Of a stretch of DNA of 64,000 nucleotides, positions 10,501-21,341 are shown one piece after another; within the stretch, counting starts at the first letter, position 1; the number at the start of each line of letters is the position of its first letter. The DNA is from Staphylococcus sp. IVB6214 (GTDB lineage: Bacteria; Bacillota; Bacilli; Staphylococcales; Staphylococcaceae). The DNA is taken from NCBI RefSeq assembly GCF_025558585.1, contig NZ_CP094723.1:868001-932000 (forward strand). Reading direction: 5' to 3'. The notes beneath the pieces were generated by a model. It saw only the letters and a program-made list of their open reading frames with translations, did no database searches and was not told the origin of the DNA. The translations under genes were made by a program, and so were the position numbers.

Positions 10501-13500
10501 CGTATCTACCCAGACCTTATCACCGATTTGTCCTACTGGTTGGAAGAAACCACTATCAACAGACACAACAGGTTGGTTAGCAGTAACTGTCACAAATACC
10601 TTGTTACCATCAGAGTCGACATTATCATCATCTCCAACATTTTTAGGAGAAGGGAGATAGCCGTCAGGTGCCACAAATTCAACCGTGTAGTTTCCGTGTT
10701 TAAGGTGATCAAATAAATAATGACCATTCTCATCTGTTGTTGTACGAGCAATCTCAGTTTTTTCACCATTGATACTACGATAAAGAATGACAGTGACATC
10801 CGCTAAACCAGGCTCGATGTCATCTTGCATACCGTTTTGGTCTATATCATTCCATACTTTATCACCAATTTTACTTAAAGGTTGATAGAACCCACCATCT
10901 ACTGTGGCGTCGTCACCACTAACACTGACCGTATTATCAAAAATTTCAGAGTCAATTGATTCATCGTCGCCAGCTTTCGATTCCGTAGGAAGGTAACCAT
11001 CAGGTGTGACAAACTCTACATGGTAAAGTCCATCAACAACGTTGTCGAAATGGTAGTGACCGTTTTCATCTGTTGTCGTACGTGCGACTTCGAATGTTTC
11101 AGTACCTTTATATTTGTGAAGAACAACAGTGGCGTTCGGAATACCTGTTTCGCCTTCGTCTTGAATACCGTTGATATTCGCATCATCCCATACATAGTCG
11201 CCAATAGTGTATGTCGGTATTTTGTAGAAGCCAGCGTCGACATGTGATTCGTCAGTAAAGTTTACGCCAACAAAACCGAGTGGAGCATCAGAGTCAATGT
11301 GCTTATTCTTACCAACACGTTGTGGCGATCTAAGGTAACCATCAGGTGTAAGGAATTCAATTCGGTAAATACCAGGATCGACGTTGTCGAATGAATAATG
11401 ACCGTTTTCATCCGTCGTTGTACGACGAAGTTCTGTCGCCTCACCATCTTTGTATGAAGATAAGATAACAGTGACATTCGGAATACCTGTTTCACCTTCA
11501 TCTTGAAGGCCGTCTTTGTTTGTATCTTCCCAAACTTTGTCACCGATAGAATAAGTCGGTGGGAGATGGAAACCAGTATCAACAGATACAACAGGTTGGT
11601 TAGCAGTAACAGTCACAAAGACCTTGTTACCATCAGAGTCGACATTATCATCATCTCCAACATTTTTTGGAGAAGGGAGATAGCCGTCAGGTGTCACAAA
11701 TTCCACCGTGTAGTTACCGTGATTGAGGTGATCAAATAAATAATGACCATTCTCATCTGTTGTCGTACGGGCAATCTCAGTTTTTTCACCGTTGACACTC
11801 TGATAAAGAATGACAGTGACATCTGCTAAACCAGGTTCATTTTCATCTTGAATACCATCGTGATTCGTATCATCCCATACTTTATCACCGATTTGACTTA
11901 AAGGTTGATAGAACCCACCATCTACTGTGACGTCGTCACCACTAACACTGACCGTATTATCGAAAATTTCAGAATCAATCGATTCATCTTCGCCAGCTTT
12001 CGATTCCGTAGGAAGATAACCATCAGGTGTGACAAACTCTACATGGTAAAGTCCATCAACAACGTTGTCGAAATGGTAGTGACCGTTTTCATCTGTTGTC
12101 GTACGTGCGACTTCAAATGTTTCAGTACCTTTATATTTGTGAAGAACAACAGTGACGTTCGGAATACCTGTTTCGCCTTCGTCTTGAATACCGTTGATAT
12201 TCGCATCATCCCATACATAGTCGCCAATAGTGTATGTCGGTATTTTGTAGAAGCCAGCGTCAACATGTGATTCGTCAGTAAAGTTTACGCCAACAAAACC
12301 GAGTGGGGCATCAGAGTCAATGTGCTTATTCTTACCAACACGTTGTGGCGATCTAAGGTAACCATCAGGTGTAAGGAATTCAATACGGTAAATACCAGGA
12401 TCGACGTTGTCGAATGAATAATGACCGTTTTCATCCGTCGTTGTACGACGAAGTTCTGTCGCCTCACCATCTTTGTATGAAGATAAGATAACAGTGACAT
12501 TCGGAATACCTGTTTCCCCTTCATCTTGAAGGCCGTCTTTGTTTGTATCTTCCCAAACTTTGTCACCGATAGAATAAGTCGGTGGGAGATGGAAACCGGT
12601 ATCAACAGATACAACAGGTTGGTTAGCAGTAACGATTACAAAGACCTTTTTACCATCAGAGTCGACATTATCATCATCTCCAACATTTTTAGGAGAAGGG
12701 AGATAACCGTCAGGTGTCACAAATTCCACCGTGTAGTTACCGTGATTGAGGTGATCAAATAAATAATGACCATTCTCATCTGTTGTTGTACGGGCAATCT
12801 CAGTTGTGACACCGTTAACACTACCATGAAGAATAACAGTGACACCCGCTAAACCAGGTTCATTCTCATCTTGAATACCATCGTGATTCGTATCATCCCA
12901 TACTTTATCACCGATTTGACTTAAAGGTTTATAGAACCCACCATCTACTGTCACATCGTCACCACTAACACTGACCGTATTATTGAAAGTTTCAGAGTCA
13001 ATCGATTCATCATCGCCAGCTCTCGCTTCAGTAGGAAGATAACCGTCAGGTGTGACAAATTCTACATGATAGAGTCCATCAAAAACATTGTCGAAATGGT
13101 AGTGACCATTTTCATCTGTTGTCGTACGTGCGACTTCGAATGTTTCAGAGCCTACATATTCATGAAGGACAACAGTGACGTTCGGAATACCTGTTTCGCC
13201 TTCGTCTTGAATACCGTTGATATTCGCATCGTCCCACACAAGATCACCAACTGTGTACGTTGGCTTTTTGTAAAATCCCGCATCAATATCTGTTAAATCT
13301 CTAAAATATACTGATACGAATCCATTAGGTCCATCGGAATCAATATTTCTATCACTACCTACACGCGTTGGTGAAGTCAGATAGTCATCAGGTGTGACGA
13401 ATCCGATTCTGTAGACACCTTGTTCTACGTTGTCGAATGAGTAATGACCGTTTTCATCTGTCGTTGTACGACGAAGTTCAGTTGATTCACCACCTGGGTA

Positions 13501-14325
13501 ATATGAGTATAAGATAACAGTTGCATTTGGAATACCTGGTTCATCCGGATCTTGAATACCGTCTTTGTTTGTATCTTCCCAAACTTTGTCACCAATAGAA
13601 TGCACTTGATTGGCTGAACGGAAAACAGCGCCCGTATTCAATGTATGCGCAATAAAGTTGTCGTTTGTCGGAATATTACCAAGTGGCCATGAATTTCTTA
13701 CAATTGCTGGAACGTCTGTACCTACGATATTTGAGTTTCTGTTAATATCTTCTGATTGTGGTGTAAGTTCTGTTAAGTGGTTTTCTTCTGGTGTAGGAAG
13801 TCGATGTTCTGGAGTTGCTGCTTCGTCGATTGCTTGAGGGACATCAACTGTTGGAGTAGGTGAAGTGTTTGGTGTGGAAATATCATCCGTCGTAGATTCT
13901 GTTGCTTCATCAACGTCATTTGATAATGTTGCAACATCTTCTTCAGCTGTTTCATCCGTTGCTTCTAGTGAAGAGTATGTTGCATTGTCTGTCACTGGTG
14001 TGACTTCTTCTGGTTGAACATTTGTTGTTGTATCACTTTCTAAAAGTGATGGATCTGCTTGTGGTGATGGAGAAGTCTGACTGCTATCAGATACTTCATC
14101 ATTGACAGGCGTTGAAGTATCATAAGAGCCTTCGGTAGGGTCAGAATCATCATCACTTTGGATCGCAGTAGCAGATTCCTGCGTTTCAATTTCATCCGCT
14201 TTGGCGTCATCACTTAATCCGAAAATCAATGTGGAGCCGACTAATATGGAGGCAACACCCACGGTAAACTTTCGAATAGAGTACTTATTCAGCCGATTTG
14301 GAATAAAATCGTACTTCTTATTCAT
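7570..14325 (-). CDS. Sdr-type LPXTG surface protein with 14 B domains and a long Ser-Asp region
   Basis: This 2251-residue wall-anchored protein starts with a YSIRK-type signal ([17 protein letters not shown], about residues 15-31), followed by about 195 residues rich in Thr, Glu and Asp. From about 241 to 1870 come 14 SdrD-B-like (Cna-B-fold) domains that mostly begin IGDKVWxDxNxDGIQDxxE, the calcium-binding loop known from S. aureus SdrD. A Ser-Asp stretch (about 1875-2195) leads to LPDTG near 2215, a hydrophobic segment and a basic tail RKKRREEE, so sortase A should anchor it. S. aureus SdrC/D/E have 2-5 B repeats and a roughly 500-residue A region with an N2-N3 adhesin fold. Here the A region is short and no such fold is visible. 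Domains 1-3, 4-6 and 7-9 form a near-identical triplicated unit. The start has GGGGTG upstream of ATG, and a promoter lies about 50 bp upstream. Confidence 0.93.
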   Translation of the reverse strand: MNKKYDFIPNRLNKYSIRKFTVGVASILVGSTLIFGLSDDAKADEIETQESATAIQSDDDSDPTEGSYDTSTPVNDEVSDSSQTSPSPQADPSLLESDTTTNVQPEEVTPVTDNATYSSLEATDETAEEDVATLSNDVDEATESTTDDISTPNTSPTPTVDVPQAIDEAATPEHRLPTPEENHLTELTPQSEDINRNSNIVGTDVPAIVRNSWPLGNIPTNDNFIAHTLNTGAVFRSANQVHSIGDKVWEDTNKDGIQDPDEPGIPNATVILYSYYPGGESTELRRTTTDENGHYSFDNVEQGVYRIGFVTPDDYLTSPTRVGSDRNIDSDGPNGFVSVYFRDLTDIDAGFYKKPTYTVGDLVWDDANINGIQDEGETGIPNVTVVLHEYVGSETFEVARTTTDENGHYHFDNVFDGLYHVEFVTPDGYLPTEARAGDDESIDSETFNNTVSVSGDDVTVDGGFYKPLSQIGDKVWDDTNHDGIQDENEPGLAGVTVILHGSVNGVTTEIARTTTDENGHYLFDHLNHGNYTVEFVTPDGYLPSPKNVGDDDNVDSDGKKVFVIVTANQPVVSVDTGFHLPPTYSIGDKVWEDTNKDGLQDEGETGIPNVTVILSSYKDGEATELRRTTTDENGHYSFDNVDPGIYRIEFLTPDGYLRSPQRVGKNKHIDSDAPLGFVGVNFTDESHVDAGFYKIPTYTIGDYVWDDANINGIQDEGETGIPNVTVVLHKYKGTETFEVARTTTDENGHYHFDNVVDGLYHVEFVTPDGYLPTESKAGEDESIDSEIFDNTVSVSGDDVTVDGGFYQPLSQIGDKVWDDTNHDGIQDENEPGLADVTVILYQSVNGEKTEIARTTTDENGHYLFDHLNHGNYTVEFVTPDGYLPSPKNVGDDDNVDSDGNKVFVTVTANQPVVSVDTGFHLPPTYSIGDKVWEDTNKDGLQDEGETGIPNVTVILSSYKDGEATELRRTTTDENGHYSFDNVDPGIYRIEFLTPDGYLRSPQRVGKNKHIDSDAPLGFVGVNFTDESHVDAGFYKIPTYTIGDYVWDDANINGIQDEGETGIPNATVVLHKYKGTETFEVARTTTDENGHYHFDNVVDGLYHVEFVTPDGYLPTESKAGDDESIDSEIFDNTVSVSGDDATVDGGFYQPLSKIGDKVWNDIDQNGMQDDIEPGLADVTVILYRSINGEKTEIARTTTDENGHYLFDHLKHGNYTVEFVAPDGYLPSPKNVGDDDNVDSDGNKVFVTVTANQPVVSVDSGFFQPVGQIGDKVWVDTNKDGIQDPEEIGLPDVTVILKDENGNEVARTITDPEGHYLFDKLAKGMYIIEFIPPEGYAPSPIEQGDNREIDSDGDKLAVFLDEDHLSIDSGFYRTKFKIGDFVWNDIETYYTAIEYYDLSLGYQLDYEFEGPLPNVTVILKDAENREITRTTTDSDGHYVFDNLDSGDYFVEFVTPDGYIPTLVHHIPNSEQRPGNSIPPNEDPLDPTVDSDGLIVPVHLTDDDFTIDSGFIKDDFLIHGKIVSDGNDDGKTIYYEDFVGERKDGDDNMEGVTVILRDENGVEVARTVTNGPNNQNYTGDYDIDRWRGTGEYSFDHLKHGHYTIEIVPPEGYRVTSYQPINTYDSYSDSEDRSFPIDQDGISIPVNLDRSSLYHYTVLTPAVKIGDKVFEDTNKDGIQDADEAGIANVTVILKDANGTEVSRTTTDSDGQYLFDKLAKGRYTVEFVTPDGYKPSPSNQGDDDQIDSDGTSVDVDLQEDNLTVDSGFYKTPTSLRIGDRVWNDLNKNGIQDDDEYGISGAVVRLINSNGEVVAETVTNSNGNYEFNGVQPGDYTITFSVPSEYKPTLTNQGDDDGVDSDGYEINVTLEEDDLTIDSGFYVEPPDDNDADADADADSDSDSDSDSDSDSDSDSDSDSDADSDSDSDSDSDADSDSDSDSDSDADSDSDSDSDSDSDSDSDSDSDSDSDSDSDSDSDSDSDSDSDSDSDSDSDSDSDSDSDSDSDSDSDSDSDSDSDSDSDSDSDSDSDSDSDSDSDSDSDSDSDSDSDSDSDSDSDSDSDSDSDSDSDSDSDSDSDSDSDSDSDSDSDSDSDSDSDSDSDSDSDSDSDSDSDSDSDSDSDSDSDSDSDSDSDSDSDSDSDSDSDSDSDSDSDSDSDSDSDSDSDSDSDSDSDSDSDSDSDSDSNSDSDSNSDSDSDSDADSKAGTSSNDTSSDDSHDKKALPDTGQDDANTAALGTLFGGLGSLLLFGRKKRREEE
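7736..8690 (-). repeat. Ser-Asp dipeptide repeat-coding region
   Basis: About 318 codons alternate Ser and Asp, with occasional Ala or Asn. At DNA level this is a degenerate hexamer (GAYTCN on the coding strand) drifting in third positions. The near-perfect 6-bp periodicity leaves long open frames on both strands, which are not genes. The stalk holds the B domains away from the wall. Such tracts change length by slippage or recombination. Confidence 0.95.
10535..13603 (-). repeat. Three tandem copies of a 1023-bp, three-domain unit inside the Sdr gene
   Basis: The same stretch (TTGAATACCGTTGATATTCG on the plus strand) begins at 11161, 12184 and 13207, exactly 1023 bp apart each time. Each unit encodes three successive B domains (types [28 protein letters not shown] and [13 protein letters not shown]). 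The two units with lower coordinates are close to identical, while the third (12580-13603) and the end of the first (domain 9) have diverged. The limits given follow domain borders and are approximate. Confidence 0.9.
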
Positions 14326-14375
14326 ATTTACACCCCTATACGTTTAATTTAGCGTATATTCATACTGCTAAGGAG

Positions 14376-14405
14376 ATTATATGCTAAGATTTTTATAAAA
14401 ACAAC
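14376..14405 (-). promoter_or_regulatory. Probable promoter of the Sdr gene
   Basis: On the minus strand, TTGTTT (14405-14400) and TATAAT (14381-14376) are separated by 18 bp, about 50 bp upstream of the start codon. Confidence 0.55.
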
Positions 14406-14633
14406 ATCGAAATTTAATTAAAATAAAAACCTAATAACTATTTTAAGATATTGATAATTGATGTTATGAAGTGTTTAATATGTTGATTTTTGATGTTTCA
14501 AAGTAATAAGAAAGAAATGGTCTTAAACAGTTGATATGAAAGGGTTTCAACGTTAGCGCATGACACAGAACTATCGTTTGACTGAGATTTAAGCTATAAT
14601 GAAATGATGAATTTTGTATGAGGAGTGGGCATC

Positions 14634-15122
14634 ATGGCGGTAAAAAAAATTTTAAATTATCGCACGTCTAATTTGCGACAAAAGACGCGACCGGTAACAA
14701 TATTTAATGAAAAGCTAACAACTTTAATAGAAAATCTTGAAGATACGATGTATGAAATGGACAGTCAGGCAATTGCAGCACCTCAAATTGGCGTCAATCA
14801 AAAAGTAGCTTTAATTGATATGGGACCAGATGGTTTGTTGCAATTGATCAATCCGGAAGTTATTTCTTCAAGTTCGGAAACAGCGATCGAGTTAGAAGGA
14901 TGCATGAGTGTGCCAGGTCGTTATGGTGAAGTTGAAAGAAGTCGCATGATTGTTGTGAAAAGCCACGATTTGCATGGCAATGAAGTGGAACTTACAGCAT
15001 ATGATGATATTGCACGTATGATTTTGCATGAGATTGATACATTAAACGGTATTTTATTTATTGATAAAATGAAAAAAGAAGTGACAGAAGCAGAATTGGA
15101 GGCGTATTTGGAAGATGAGTAA
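14634..15122 (+). CDS. Peptide deformylase-like protein with a changed metal-binding motif
   Basis: This 162-residue member of the deformylase family lies directly before fmt, the usual place for def. Motif 1 reads AIAAPQIG and motif 2 EGCMSVPG, which keeps the metal-binding Cys. Motif 3 reads HEIDTLNG where the family has HExxH, so the second metal-ligand His is Thr (codon ACA). The catalytic Glu is kept. With one of three metal ligands lost, normal Fe/Zn binding is doubtful. It may be a non-catalytic paralogue, and a second true deformylase elsewhere would then be required. The chosen ATG has GAGGAG 8 bp upstream; an upstream in-frame GTG at 14625 overlaps that site. A TATAAT lies at 14595-14600. 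It overlaps fmt by 8 bp. Confidence 0.8.
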   Translation: MAVKKILNYRTSNLRQKTRPVTIFNEKLTTLIENLEDTMYEMDSQAIAAPQIGVNQKVALIDMGPDGLLQLINPEVISSSSETAIELEGCMSVPGRYGEVERSRMIVVKSHDLHGNEVELTAYDDIARMILHEIDTLNGILFIDKMKKEVTEAELEAYLEDE

Positions 15123-16050
15123 AATCATATTTATGGGAACACCTGATTTTTCAACGCAAATTTTAGAAATGTTAATCGAACAGGAAGAAGTCGTTGCAGT
15201 TGTAACACAGCCAGATAGACCTGTTGGAAGAAAAAGAACGATGACCCCCCCGCCGGTGAAACAAGTAGCTTTGGCACATGATATTCCAGTATATCAACCA
15301 GAAAAACTATCGGGCTCTGAAGAACTGGCAACTTTAATGACGCTGCCTTGTGATTTAATTGTGACAGCCGCTTTCGGTCAATTACTCCCTGAATCGTTAT
15401 TGACTTACCCAACTTATGGGGCAGTCAATGTCCACGCATCCTTATTACCAAAGTATCGTGGGGGTGCACCGATCCACCAATCAATTATTGATGGTGAATC
15501 AGAGACGGGTGTAACAATCATGTACATGGTGAAGCAGTTAGATGCAGGTGACATCATTACACAGCGTGCTATTCCAATTGAAGATACGGACAATGTCGGA
15601 ACATTACATGACAAGTTAAGCACGCTCGGTACACAATTATTGCGTGAAACATTACCAAGCTTGTTGAATGGGACAAATACGCGTACACCACAAGAGGGTG
15701 AGAAGGCGACATTTGCGTCGAACATTCAACGTGAAGACGAGCGTATTGATTGGACGAAAGATGCACGTGCAATTTTTAACCATATTCGTGGTTTATCACC
15801 TTGGCCAGTGGCATATACTAAGCTAGATGATAAAGTCATGAAGCTATACGATGCACACATTGTGATTGGTAAGCAAGGTGCACCGGGACAAATTATTGAA
15901 ACGACAAAAAAACAAATCATTGTCGGAACGGGTTCTGAAGATGCGATTGCATTGACAGAAATTCAACTTGCAGGGAAGAAAAGAATGCCCGTTGCAAACT
16001 TCTTGAGTGGTTATCAAGAAACACTTGTTGGAAAGGAATTACACTCATGA
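15115..16050 (+). CDS. fmt: Methionyl-tRNA formyltransferase
   Basis: This 311-residue enzyme transfers a formyl group from 10-formyl-THF to initiator Met-tRNA. The N-terminal domain starts [14 protein letters not shown]. The catalytic stretch [21 protein letters not shown] (about 108-128) contains the conserved Asn, His and [12 protein letters not shown] motif, followed by DAGDII. The C-terminal tRNA-binding domain starts near 205. It is translationally coupled to the deformylase-like gene upstream and overlaps rsmB by four bases. Confidence 0.96.
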   Translation: MSKIIFMGTPDFSTQILEMLIEQEEVVAVVTQPDRPVGRKRTMTPPPVKQVALAHDIPVYQPEKLSGSEELATLMTLPCDLIVTAAFGQLLPESLLTYPTYGAVNVHASLLPKYRGGAPIHQSIIDGESETGVTIMYMVKQLDAGDIITQRAIPIEDTDNVGTLHDKLSTLGTQLLRETLPSLLNGTNTRTPQEGEKATFASNIQREDERIDWTKDARAIFNHIRGLSPWPVAYTKLDDKVMKLYDAHIVIGKQGAPGQIIETTKKQIIVGTGSEDAIALTEIQLAGKKRMPVANFLSGYQETLVGKELHS

Positions 16051-17351
16051 CAACTGTGCGTGAACTGAGTTATCAAACACTAGAAGCGGTATTAAAAGAT
16101 GGCGCATATAGTAATTTAAAAATGAATGAAGTGTTGCAGGAATATCCATTGGGTCCTGCTGATCGGGGTCTATATACAGCGTTGGTTTATGGAACATTAA
16201 AACGAAAACTCACTTTAGATTTTTATTTGAAGCCGTTTGTCAAAACAAAAATCAAAGGATGGGTTAGACGATTACTTTGGATGAGTTTATACCAATATGT
16301 CTATATGGACAAAATTCCTACGCATGCGATTATCAATGAAGCAGTTGAAATCGCTAAACAACGAGGTGGTAAACAAACAGGGAATACGGTGAATGCGATT
16401 CTTCGCCAAGCAACCACGCAACCGTTAAGAAGTATCGATAGTATTAAAAACAAGGAAGAACAGCTGTCCATTCGATATAGCCTACCAACATGGATAATTC
16501 GTCATTGGAAAACGCACTATGGACTTGAAACAACAGAAGAAATAGCCGCTCAGATGTTGCGCCCATCTATACAGACGGTGCGTGTAAATCGTACGAAAAT
16601 AACACCTGACGAAGCGATTAAACAGCTAGAACAAGAAGGATACCGTGTCGAACAAGATAACGATATTGCACACTGTTTGATTGTTGAAGGCATAGGTGTG
16701 ATGCAGTCACAACTCTTTAGAGAAGGTAAGATAAGCATTCAAGATAAAAGTTCAATGTTTGTAGCAGAAATGATGGACTTACAACAGGGACATCAAGTGT
16801 TAGATTGTTGCAGTGCACCCGGTGGTAAGTCGTGTCATATGGCAGAGATATTAGATGGAGCAGGAAATATTCTAGCGACAGATATCCATGATCATAAAAT
16901 TGGATTGATTCAACATAATATTGATAAGTTAGGTCTATCTGGTATTCAAGCTGAGCAACATGATGCGACAGTACCTTATGATGGGGTATTTGATCGTATA
17001 TTAGTCGATGCACCATGTAGTGGACTTGGCGTATTGCGACACAAACCAGAAATTCGCTATACGATGACCCAAGAAACGGTCGATCAATTAGTTAAAATTC
17101 AATTACAAATCCTTAACAATGTTGCGCAAAATTTAAAAATAGGTGGCGAGCTTGTCTATTCAACCTGTACAATAGAACAAATGGAAAATGAGAATGTGAT
17201 TTATACCTTTTTAAAAGCACATCCTGAATTTGAATTTGTTACAATACAAGATCCAAGAACGAAAGAACAAGTGAAAACATTGCAACTGTTACCACAAGAT
17301 TTTGATGCAGATGGCTTTTTTATAACGAAGATAAGAAGAAAGGATCAGTGA
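16047..17351 (+). CDS. rsmB: 16S rRNA m5C967 methyltransferase
   Basis: This 434-residue protein has an N-terminal NusB-like RNA-binding domain (about 1-130) and a C-terminal SAM-dependent Rossmann methyltransferase domain. Visible motifs are [13 protein letters not shown] (SAM), VDAPCSGLG (motif IV, release cysteine) and [12 protein letters not shown] (motif VI, catalytic cysteine). It methylates C5 of a cytosine in 16S rRNA. It overlaps fmt by 4 bp and ends one base before rlmN. Confidence 0.95.
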   Translation: MTTVRELSYQTLEAVLKDGAYSNLKMNEVLQEYPLGPADRGLYTALVYGTLKRKLTLDFYLKPFVKTKIKGWVRRLLWMSLYQYVYMDKIPTHAIINEAVEIAKQRGGKQTGNTVNAILRQATTQPLRSIDSIKNKEEQLSIRYSLPTWIIRHWKTHYGLETTEEIAAQMLRPSIQTVRVNRTKITPDEAIKQLEQEGYRVEQDNDIAHCLIVEGIGVMQSQLFREGKISIQDKSSMFVAEMMDLQQGHQVLDCCSAPGGKSCHMAEILDGAGNILATDIHDHKIGLIQHNIDKLGLSGIQAEQHDATVPYDGVFDRILVDAPCSGLGVLRHKPEIRYTMTQETVDQLVKIQLQILNNVAQNLKIGGELVYSTCTIEQMENENVIYTFLKAHPEFEFVTIQDPRTKEQVKTLQLLPQDFDADGFFITKIRRKDQ

Positions 17352-17352
17352 G

Positions 17353-18447
17353 ATGATTACAGCAGAAAAGAAGAAAAAAAATAAATTCTTGCCTGACTTT
17401 GAGAAACAATCAATTTATTCTGTTCGCTTTGACGAGATGAAAGATTGGTTGAAAACACATGGACAACAAAGCTTTAGAGCAAAGCAAATATTTGAATGGC
17501 TATATGACAAACGTGTCAACCAATTCGATGAGATGACGAACTTATCGAAAGACTTGCGCCAACTACTTGAAGATAACTTTACAATGACGACATTAGAAAC
17601 GGTTGTACGACAAGAAAGTCGTGACGGTACGATTAAGTTTTTATTTGAGTTGCAAGATGGTTATACTATTGAAACTGTTTTAATGCGCCATGAATATGGC
17701 AACTCAGTATGTGTGACAACACAAGTTGGTTGTCGTATCGGTTGTACATTCTGTGCTTCAACATTAGGTGGGTTGAAGCGTAACTTAGAAGCGGGGGAAA
17801 TTGTCTCTCAAGTATTAACGGTGCAAAAAGCACTTGATGAGACAGATGAACGTGTTTCATCAATTGTTATCATGGGAATTGGTGAACCATTTGAAAACTA
17901 TGATGAGATGATGGATTTCTTAAAAATCATTAATGATGATAACGGTCTCAATATTGGTGCACGTCACATTACGGTATCGACATCAGGTATTATTCCACGT
18001 ATTTATGATTTTGCGGATGAATCATTACAAATCAACTTTGCGATTAGTCTACACGCAGCGAACAATGATATTCGATCACAACTCATGCCGATCAACCGTG
18101 CTTATGATGTAAACAAATTAATTGAAGCAATTGAATACTATCAAGAGAAAACGAATCGTCGTATTACATTTGAGTATGGTTTGTTTGGTGGTGTGAATGA
18201 TCAATTGACACATGCACGTGAACTGGCAGCGTTAATCAAACATTTGAACTGTCATGTGAACTTAATTCCAGTCAATCATGTGCCTGAACGTAACTATGTG
18301 AAAACACCGAAAGAAGATATCTTTAAGTTTGAAAAAGAATTAAAACGTCTTGGTATCAATGCGACGATTCGTCGTGAACAAGGTGCTGACATCGATGCAG
18401 CATGTGGACAGTTGCGCGCGAAGGAACGAGAAGCAGAAACGAGGTAG
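17353..18447 (+). CDS. rlmN: Dual-specificity 23S rRNA/tRNA m2A methyltransferase (radical SAM)
   Basis: RlmN makes 2-methyladenine at A2503 of 23S rRNA and at A37 of some tRNAs. The 364-residue protein shows the radical-SAM cluster motif CRIGCTFC near residue 125, the SAM-site [12 protein letters not shown], and the C-terminal CGQLRAKE stretch with the conserved cysteine that carries the methylene group. It is nearly colinear with S. aureus RlmN. It is a native housekeeping methyltransferase, not Cfr. It lies in the fmt-rsmB-rlmN-stp-stk operon. Confidence 0.96.
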   Translation: MITAEKKKKNKFLPDFEKQSIYSVRFDEMKDWLKTHGQQSFRAKQIFEWLYDKRVNQFDEMTNLSKDLRQLLEDNFTMTTLETVVRQESRDGTIKFLFELQDGYTIETVLMRHEYGNSVCVTTQVGCRIGCTFCASTLGGLKRNLEAGEIVSQVLTVQKALDETDERVSSIVIMGIGEPFENYDEMMDFLKIINDDNGLNIGARHITVSTSGIIPRIYDFADESLQINFAISLHAANNDIRSQLMPINRAYDVNKLIEAIEYYQEKTNRRITFEYGLFGGVNDQLTHARELAALIKHLNCHVNLIPVNHVPERNYVKTPKEDIFKFEKELKRLGINATIRREQGADIDAACGQLRAKEREAETR

Positions 18448-18453
18448 AGAGTG

Positions 18454-19197
18454 ATGTTAAATGCAGAACTTTATTCGATAACAGGAGATTACCGTGATCA
18501 GAACGAAGATGCGGCTGGTGTCTTTTACAATCAGACAGATCAACAGTTACTTGTCATGTGTGATGGTATGGGTGGTCATTTGGCGGGTGAAGTAGCATCG
18601 CAATTCGTTGTAGATGCACTTCAAACACGTTTTGAACAGGAAAATTTCATTGAAGAAAAACAAGCAGAAGCGTGGTTGAAAGATACATTACAAGCAGTGA
18701 ATCTTGAGCTGTATGCTTTGGCTCAAGAAAATGTAGCCTACACAGGTATGGGAACAACTTGTGTTTGTGCGCTTGTGTATGATCATCATATCATCGTTGC
18801 GAATATCGGTGATTCACGTGCTTATTTGGTGAACAGCAGAACATGTGATCAAGTCACAATGGACCATACATTTGTCAACCAACTCGTAATGCTTGGGCAG
18901 ATTACCGAAGAAGAAGCTTTTAACCATCCTAAACGACATCTTATTACGAAAGTCATGGGAACAGATAAACTTGTGAGCCCAGATGTTTATACGAGACGTA
19001 CTCAGTTTTATCAATATTTATTATTAAATACTGATGGCCTAACAGATTATGTCACAAAACAAGAAATTCAAGAATTACTTGTTGAACCCAAAGCACTGCG
19101 TGAATTAGGTGATGACTTGTTAGCACGTGCAGAAGCGCGTGCAGCTAAAGATAACGTTTCATTCATCCTGGCAGAAATTGCAGGTGATCCAGTATGA
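18454..19197 (+). CDS. stp: PP2C-family Ser/Thr protein phosphatase
   Basis: This 247-residue PP2C/PrpC-type phosphatase removes phosphates placed by the adjacent kinase Stk. It contains the metal-binding motifs RDQNEDA (about 15-21), CDGMGGH (about 36-42), GDSRAY near 120, and the C-terminal NTDGLTDYV and KDNVSF motifs. ATG at 18454 is preferred to the GTG three bases earlier because GAGGTAG at 18441-18447 gives normal spacing and S. aureus Stp1 starts with ML. It overlaps the kinase gene by four bases. Confidence 0.94.
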   Translation: MLNAELYSITGDYRDQNEDAAGVFYNQTDQQLLVMCDGMGGHLAGEVASQFVVDALQTRFEQENFIEEKQAEAWLKDTLQAVNLELYALAQENVAYTGMGTTCVCALVYDHHIIVANIGDSRAYLVNSRTCDQVTMDHTFVNQLVMLGQITEEEAFNHPKRHLITKVMGTDKLVSPDVYTRRTQFYQYLLLNTDGLTDYVTKQEIQELLVEPKALRELGDDLLARAEARAAKDNVSFILAEIAGDPV

Positions 19198-21260
19198 TTG
19201 GGCGAATCATCGATGAACGTTATGAGATTCAAGATGTTTTAGGCGGCGGAGGCATGTCGAAAGTGTACGGAGCGATGGATACAATCTTGAATCGCAAAGT
19301 TGCAGTCAAAATGATACAGGTACCTGCAAGTGAGAGGCAGGCAACGATTGATCGTTTTGAGAGAGAAGTTCAGAATACGACGCAATTATCGCATCCAAAC
19401 ATTGTCAGTGTTTTAGACGTCGGAGAAGAAGACGATTGTTTCTATCTTGTGATGGAATTCATTGAAGGCACAACGTTGTCCGAATATATTAAAACGCATG
19501 GGCCGATTACTCCTGAGAAAGCGATCAGCTATATTGAACAAGTGATGCAAGGGATTCAACATGCGCATGAACAAGGTATTGTACATCGTGATATTAAACC
19601 ACAAAATATTATGATTGATCCCAATAACACATTGAAAATTGTGGATTTTGGTATTGCGAAAGCATTGAGTGAGTCAACGATGACACAAACAAATCATGTG
19701 ATTGGGACTGTACAATATTTATCACCCGAACAAGCAAAAGGTGAAAAAACGGGGGAACGTACAGATATTTATTCGATTGGGATTGTTTTGTATGAGATGT
19801 TGACTGGGTCAGCACCATTTCACGGTGAAACCGCAGTCAGTATTGCGATTAAACAAATTCAAGAACCTATCCCCAACATAACAGAACATCATCCAGACAT
19901 ACCGCAAGCTTTGAGTAATGTTATCTTAAGAGCAACGGAAAAAGAGCCTGTAAATCGCTATGTGTCTGTGTCTGAAATGGCACATGATGTCGCAACAGCG
20001 CTTGATGATAGCCGAGCGGATGAACCGATTTACCAAGCGGATGAATCTATCACGAAAACAGTCGCAGTGGATAAAAATGCGCTGAAACAACAACAAGAAT
20101 CAGTTACAACAAATGAGACTGCGAGTATTCCAGTTGTCCAAACAGAACAAAAGACCACACGACCAACACCACCGCCGAGAACGCATCGTGCGGCAATGGC
20201 AAGTGCGTATACGGGTAAACCGAAACGTTCACGCAAGAAGAAAATCATTGCAGGATTGATTTTGTTGTTGCTATTTGTCAGTTTATTTTTCTTCGTGACT
20301 GCAGCAATGATGGGGAATAAGTATAGCCAAGTTCCAAACGTACTCGGTCAAACGGAAGAGCGTGCGACAGAGATGCTTGCTGAGAAAAATCTCAAAGTAG
20401 GCAAAGTTTCACAAACATATAATGATCAATATGAAGAAGGTCAAGTCGCTTCACTCAGCCCGAAAGAAGGCGAAAAAGTAAAACAAGATAGCACAGTTAA
20501 TCTTGTGATATCAAAAGGGGAACATCGTGAAAAAATGCCAGATTTAGTGGGTAAATCACGTGAAGAAGCTGAAAAAGAACTCGGTGAATTAGGCTTTGAG
20601 AAGGTGCATTATACAACGTCTTATACGCAAAATGACATTCCGAAAGGTCATATTGAAGCACAAAATGTTTCGCCAGGTACGGAAGTTTCTGTGAAAAAAG
20701 AAATGATTGAGATTACGGAATCACTCGGTAAACGCCAAGTATATGTCAGTGATTATACGTACAAAGATATTGCGTTAGCAACTTCAGATCTAGAATCAGA
20801 AGGTTTGAAAGTGACAGTGATTGAACGACGTGAAGATAATAAAGTGAAAGAAAATCATATTATCCGACAGTCACCTAAAAACAAAGAAGTTGATGAAGGT
20901 TCCGAAGTTAAGTTCATTGTTTCTAAAGGGGCCTCAGAAGAAGATAAGCTGAAAAACAAACCGAAAGACGATGACAAAGGTGATGAAGATGACAACTCAG
21001 ATGACAAACCTTCTTATGATAAGACATATACACAATCATTAACAATTCCATATACTGGTAAAGATAAAAAGCCGCAAAAAGTTGAAGTCTATATTAAAGA
21101 CAAAAATAATGATGGCAAAAAACCACGTACATTCCATATTAAAAACAGCACACCTCAAGTGTTAAACTTCACAATTGAAGATGGTGGAAGCGCAAGTTAT
21201 CGTGTTGTTGTAGACGGTAAAGAAGTGGAGAGTCAAGAAATTAAATATGATGACTTCTAA
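19194..21260 (+). CDS. stk: PASTA-domain membrane Ser/Thr kinase
   Basis: This 688-residue kinase (Stk1/PknB/PrkC type) couples cell-wall state to phosphorylation of cytoplasmic targets. The cytoplasmic kinase domain covers about 1-270, with GGGGMSKVY, VAVKM, the catalytic HRDIKPQN and DFGIAKAL. A linker precedes one transmembrane helix near 343-365. Three PASTA domains follow (about 368-435, 436-504 and 505-575), each starting at a VPNVLG/MPDLVG-like turn, and bind muropeptide or lipid II outside the cell. A charged Lys/Asp linker and a roughly 70-residue C-terminal domain close the protein. The gene ends at a strong terminator. In S. aureus rsgA follows directly, whereas here two minus-strand genes intervene. 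Confidence 0.95.
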   Translation: MIGRIIDERYEIQDVLGGGGMSKVYGAMDTILNRKVAVKMIQVPASERQATIDRFEREVQNTTQLSHPNIVSVLDVGEEDDCFYLVMEFIEGTTLSEYIKTHGPITPEKAISYIEQVMQGIQHAHEQGIVHRDIKPQNIMIDPNNTLKIVDFGIAKALSESTMTQTNHVIGTVQYLSPEQAKGEKTGERTDIYSIGIVLYEMLTGSAPFHGETAVSIAIKQIQEPIPNITEHHPDIPQALSNVILRATEKEPVNRYVSVSEMAHDVATALDDSRADEPIYQADESITKTVAVDKNALKQQQESVTTNETASIPVVQTEQKTTRPTPPPRTHRAAMASAYTGKPKRSRKKKIIAGLILLLLFVSLFFFVTAAMMGNKYSQVPNVLGQTEERATEMLAEKNLKVGKVSQTYNDQYEEGQVASLSPKEGEKVKQDSTVNLVISKGEHREKMPDLVGKSREEAEKELGELGFEKVHYTTSYTQNDIPKGHIEAQNVSPGTEVSVKKEMIEITESLGKRQVYVSDYTYKDIALATSDLESEGLKVTVIERREDNKVKENHIIRQSPKNKEVDEGSEVKFIVSKGASEEDKLKNKPKDDDKGDEDDNSDDKPSYDKTYTQSLTIPYTGKDKKPQKVEVYIKDKNNDGKKPRTFHIKNSTPQVLNFTIEDGGSASYRVVVDGKEVESQEIKYDDF

Positions 21261-21266
21261 CTGACG

Positions 21267-21311
21267 AAAAGCACGTGATGTATATTCGAAAATATACGGC
21301 ACGTGCTTTTT
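21267..21311. terminator. Terminator after stk
   Basis: A long two-part stem is seen: AAAAGCACGT pairs with ACGTGCTTTT, and an inner GTATATT-CGAA-AATATAC hairpin sits inside. A T-run follows on the plus strand and an equivalent run on the minus strand, so it can also end the convergent protease gene (stop at 21342). Confidence 0.88.
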
Positions 21312-21341
21312 ACATAGGTGATGTTTCATTAATAATCATTT

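Noticed and set aside
17353..18447. Cfr-type resistance methyltransferase
   Set aside because: Sequence and place match housekeeping RlmN; it sits in the conserved fmt-rsmB-rlmN-stp operon.
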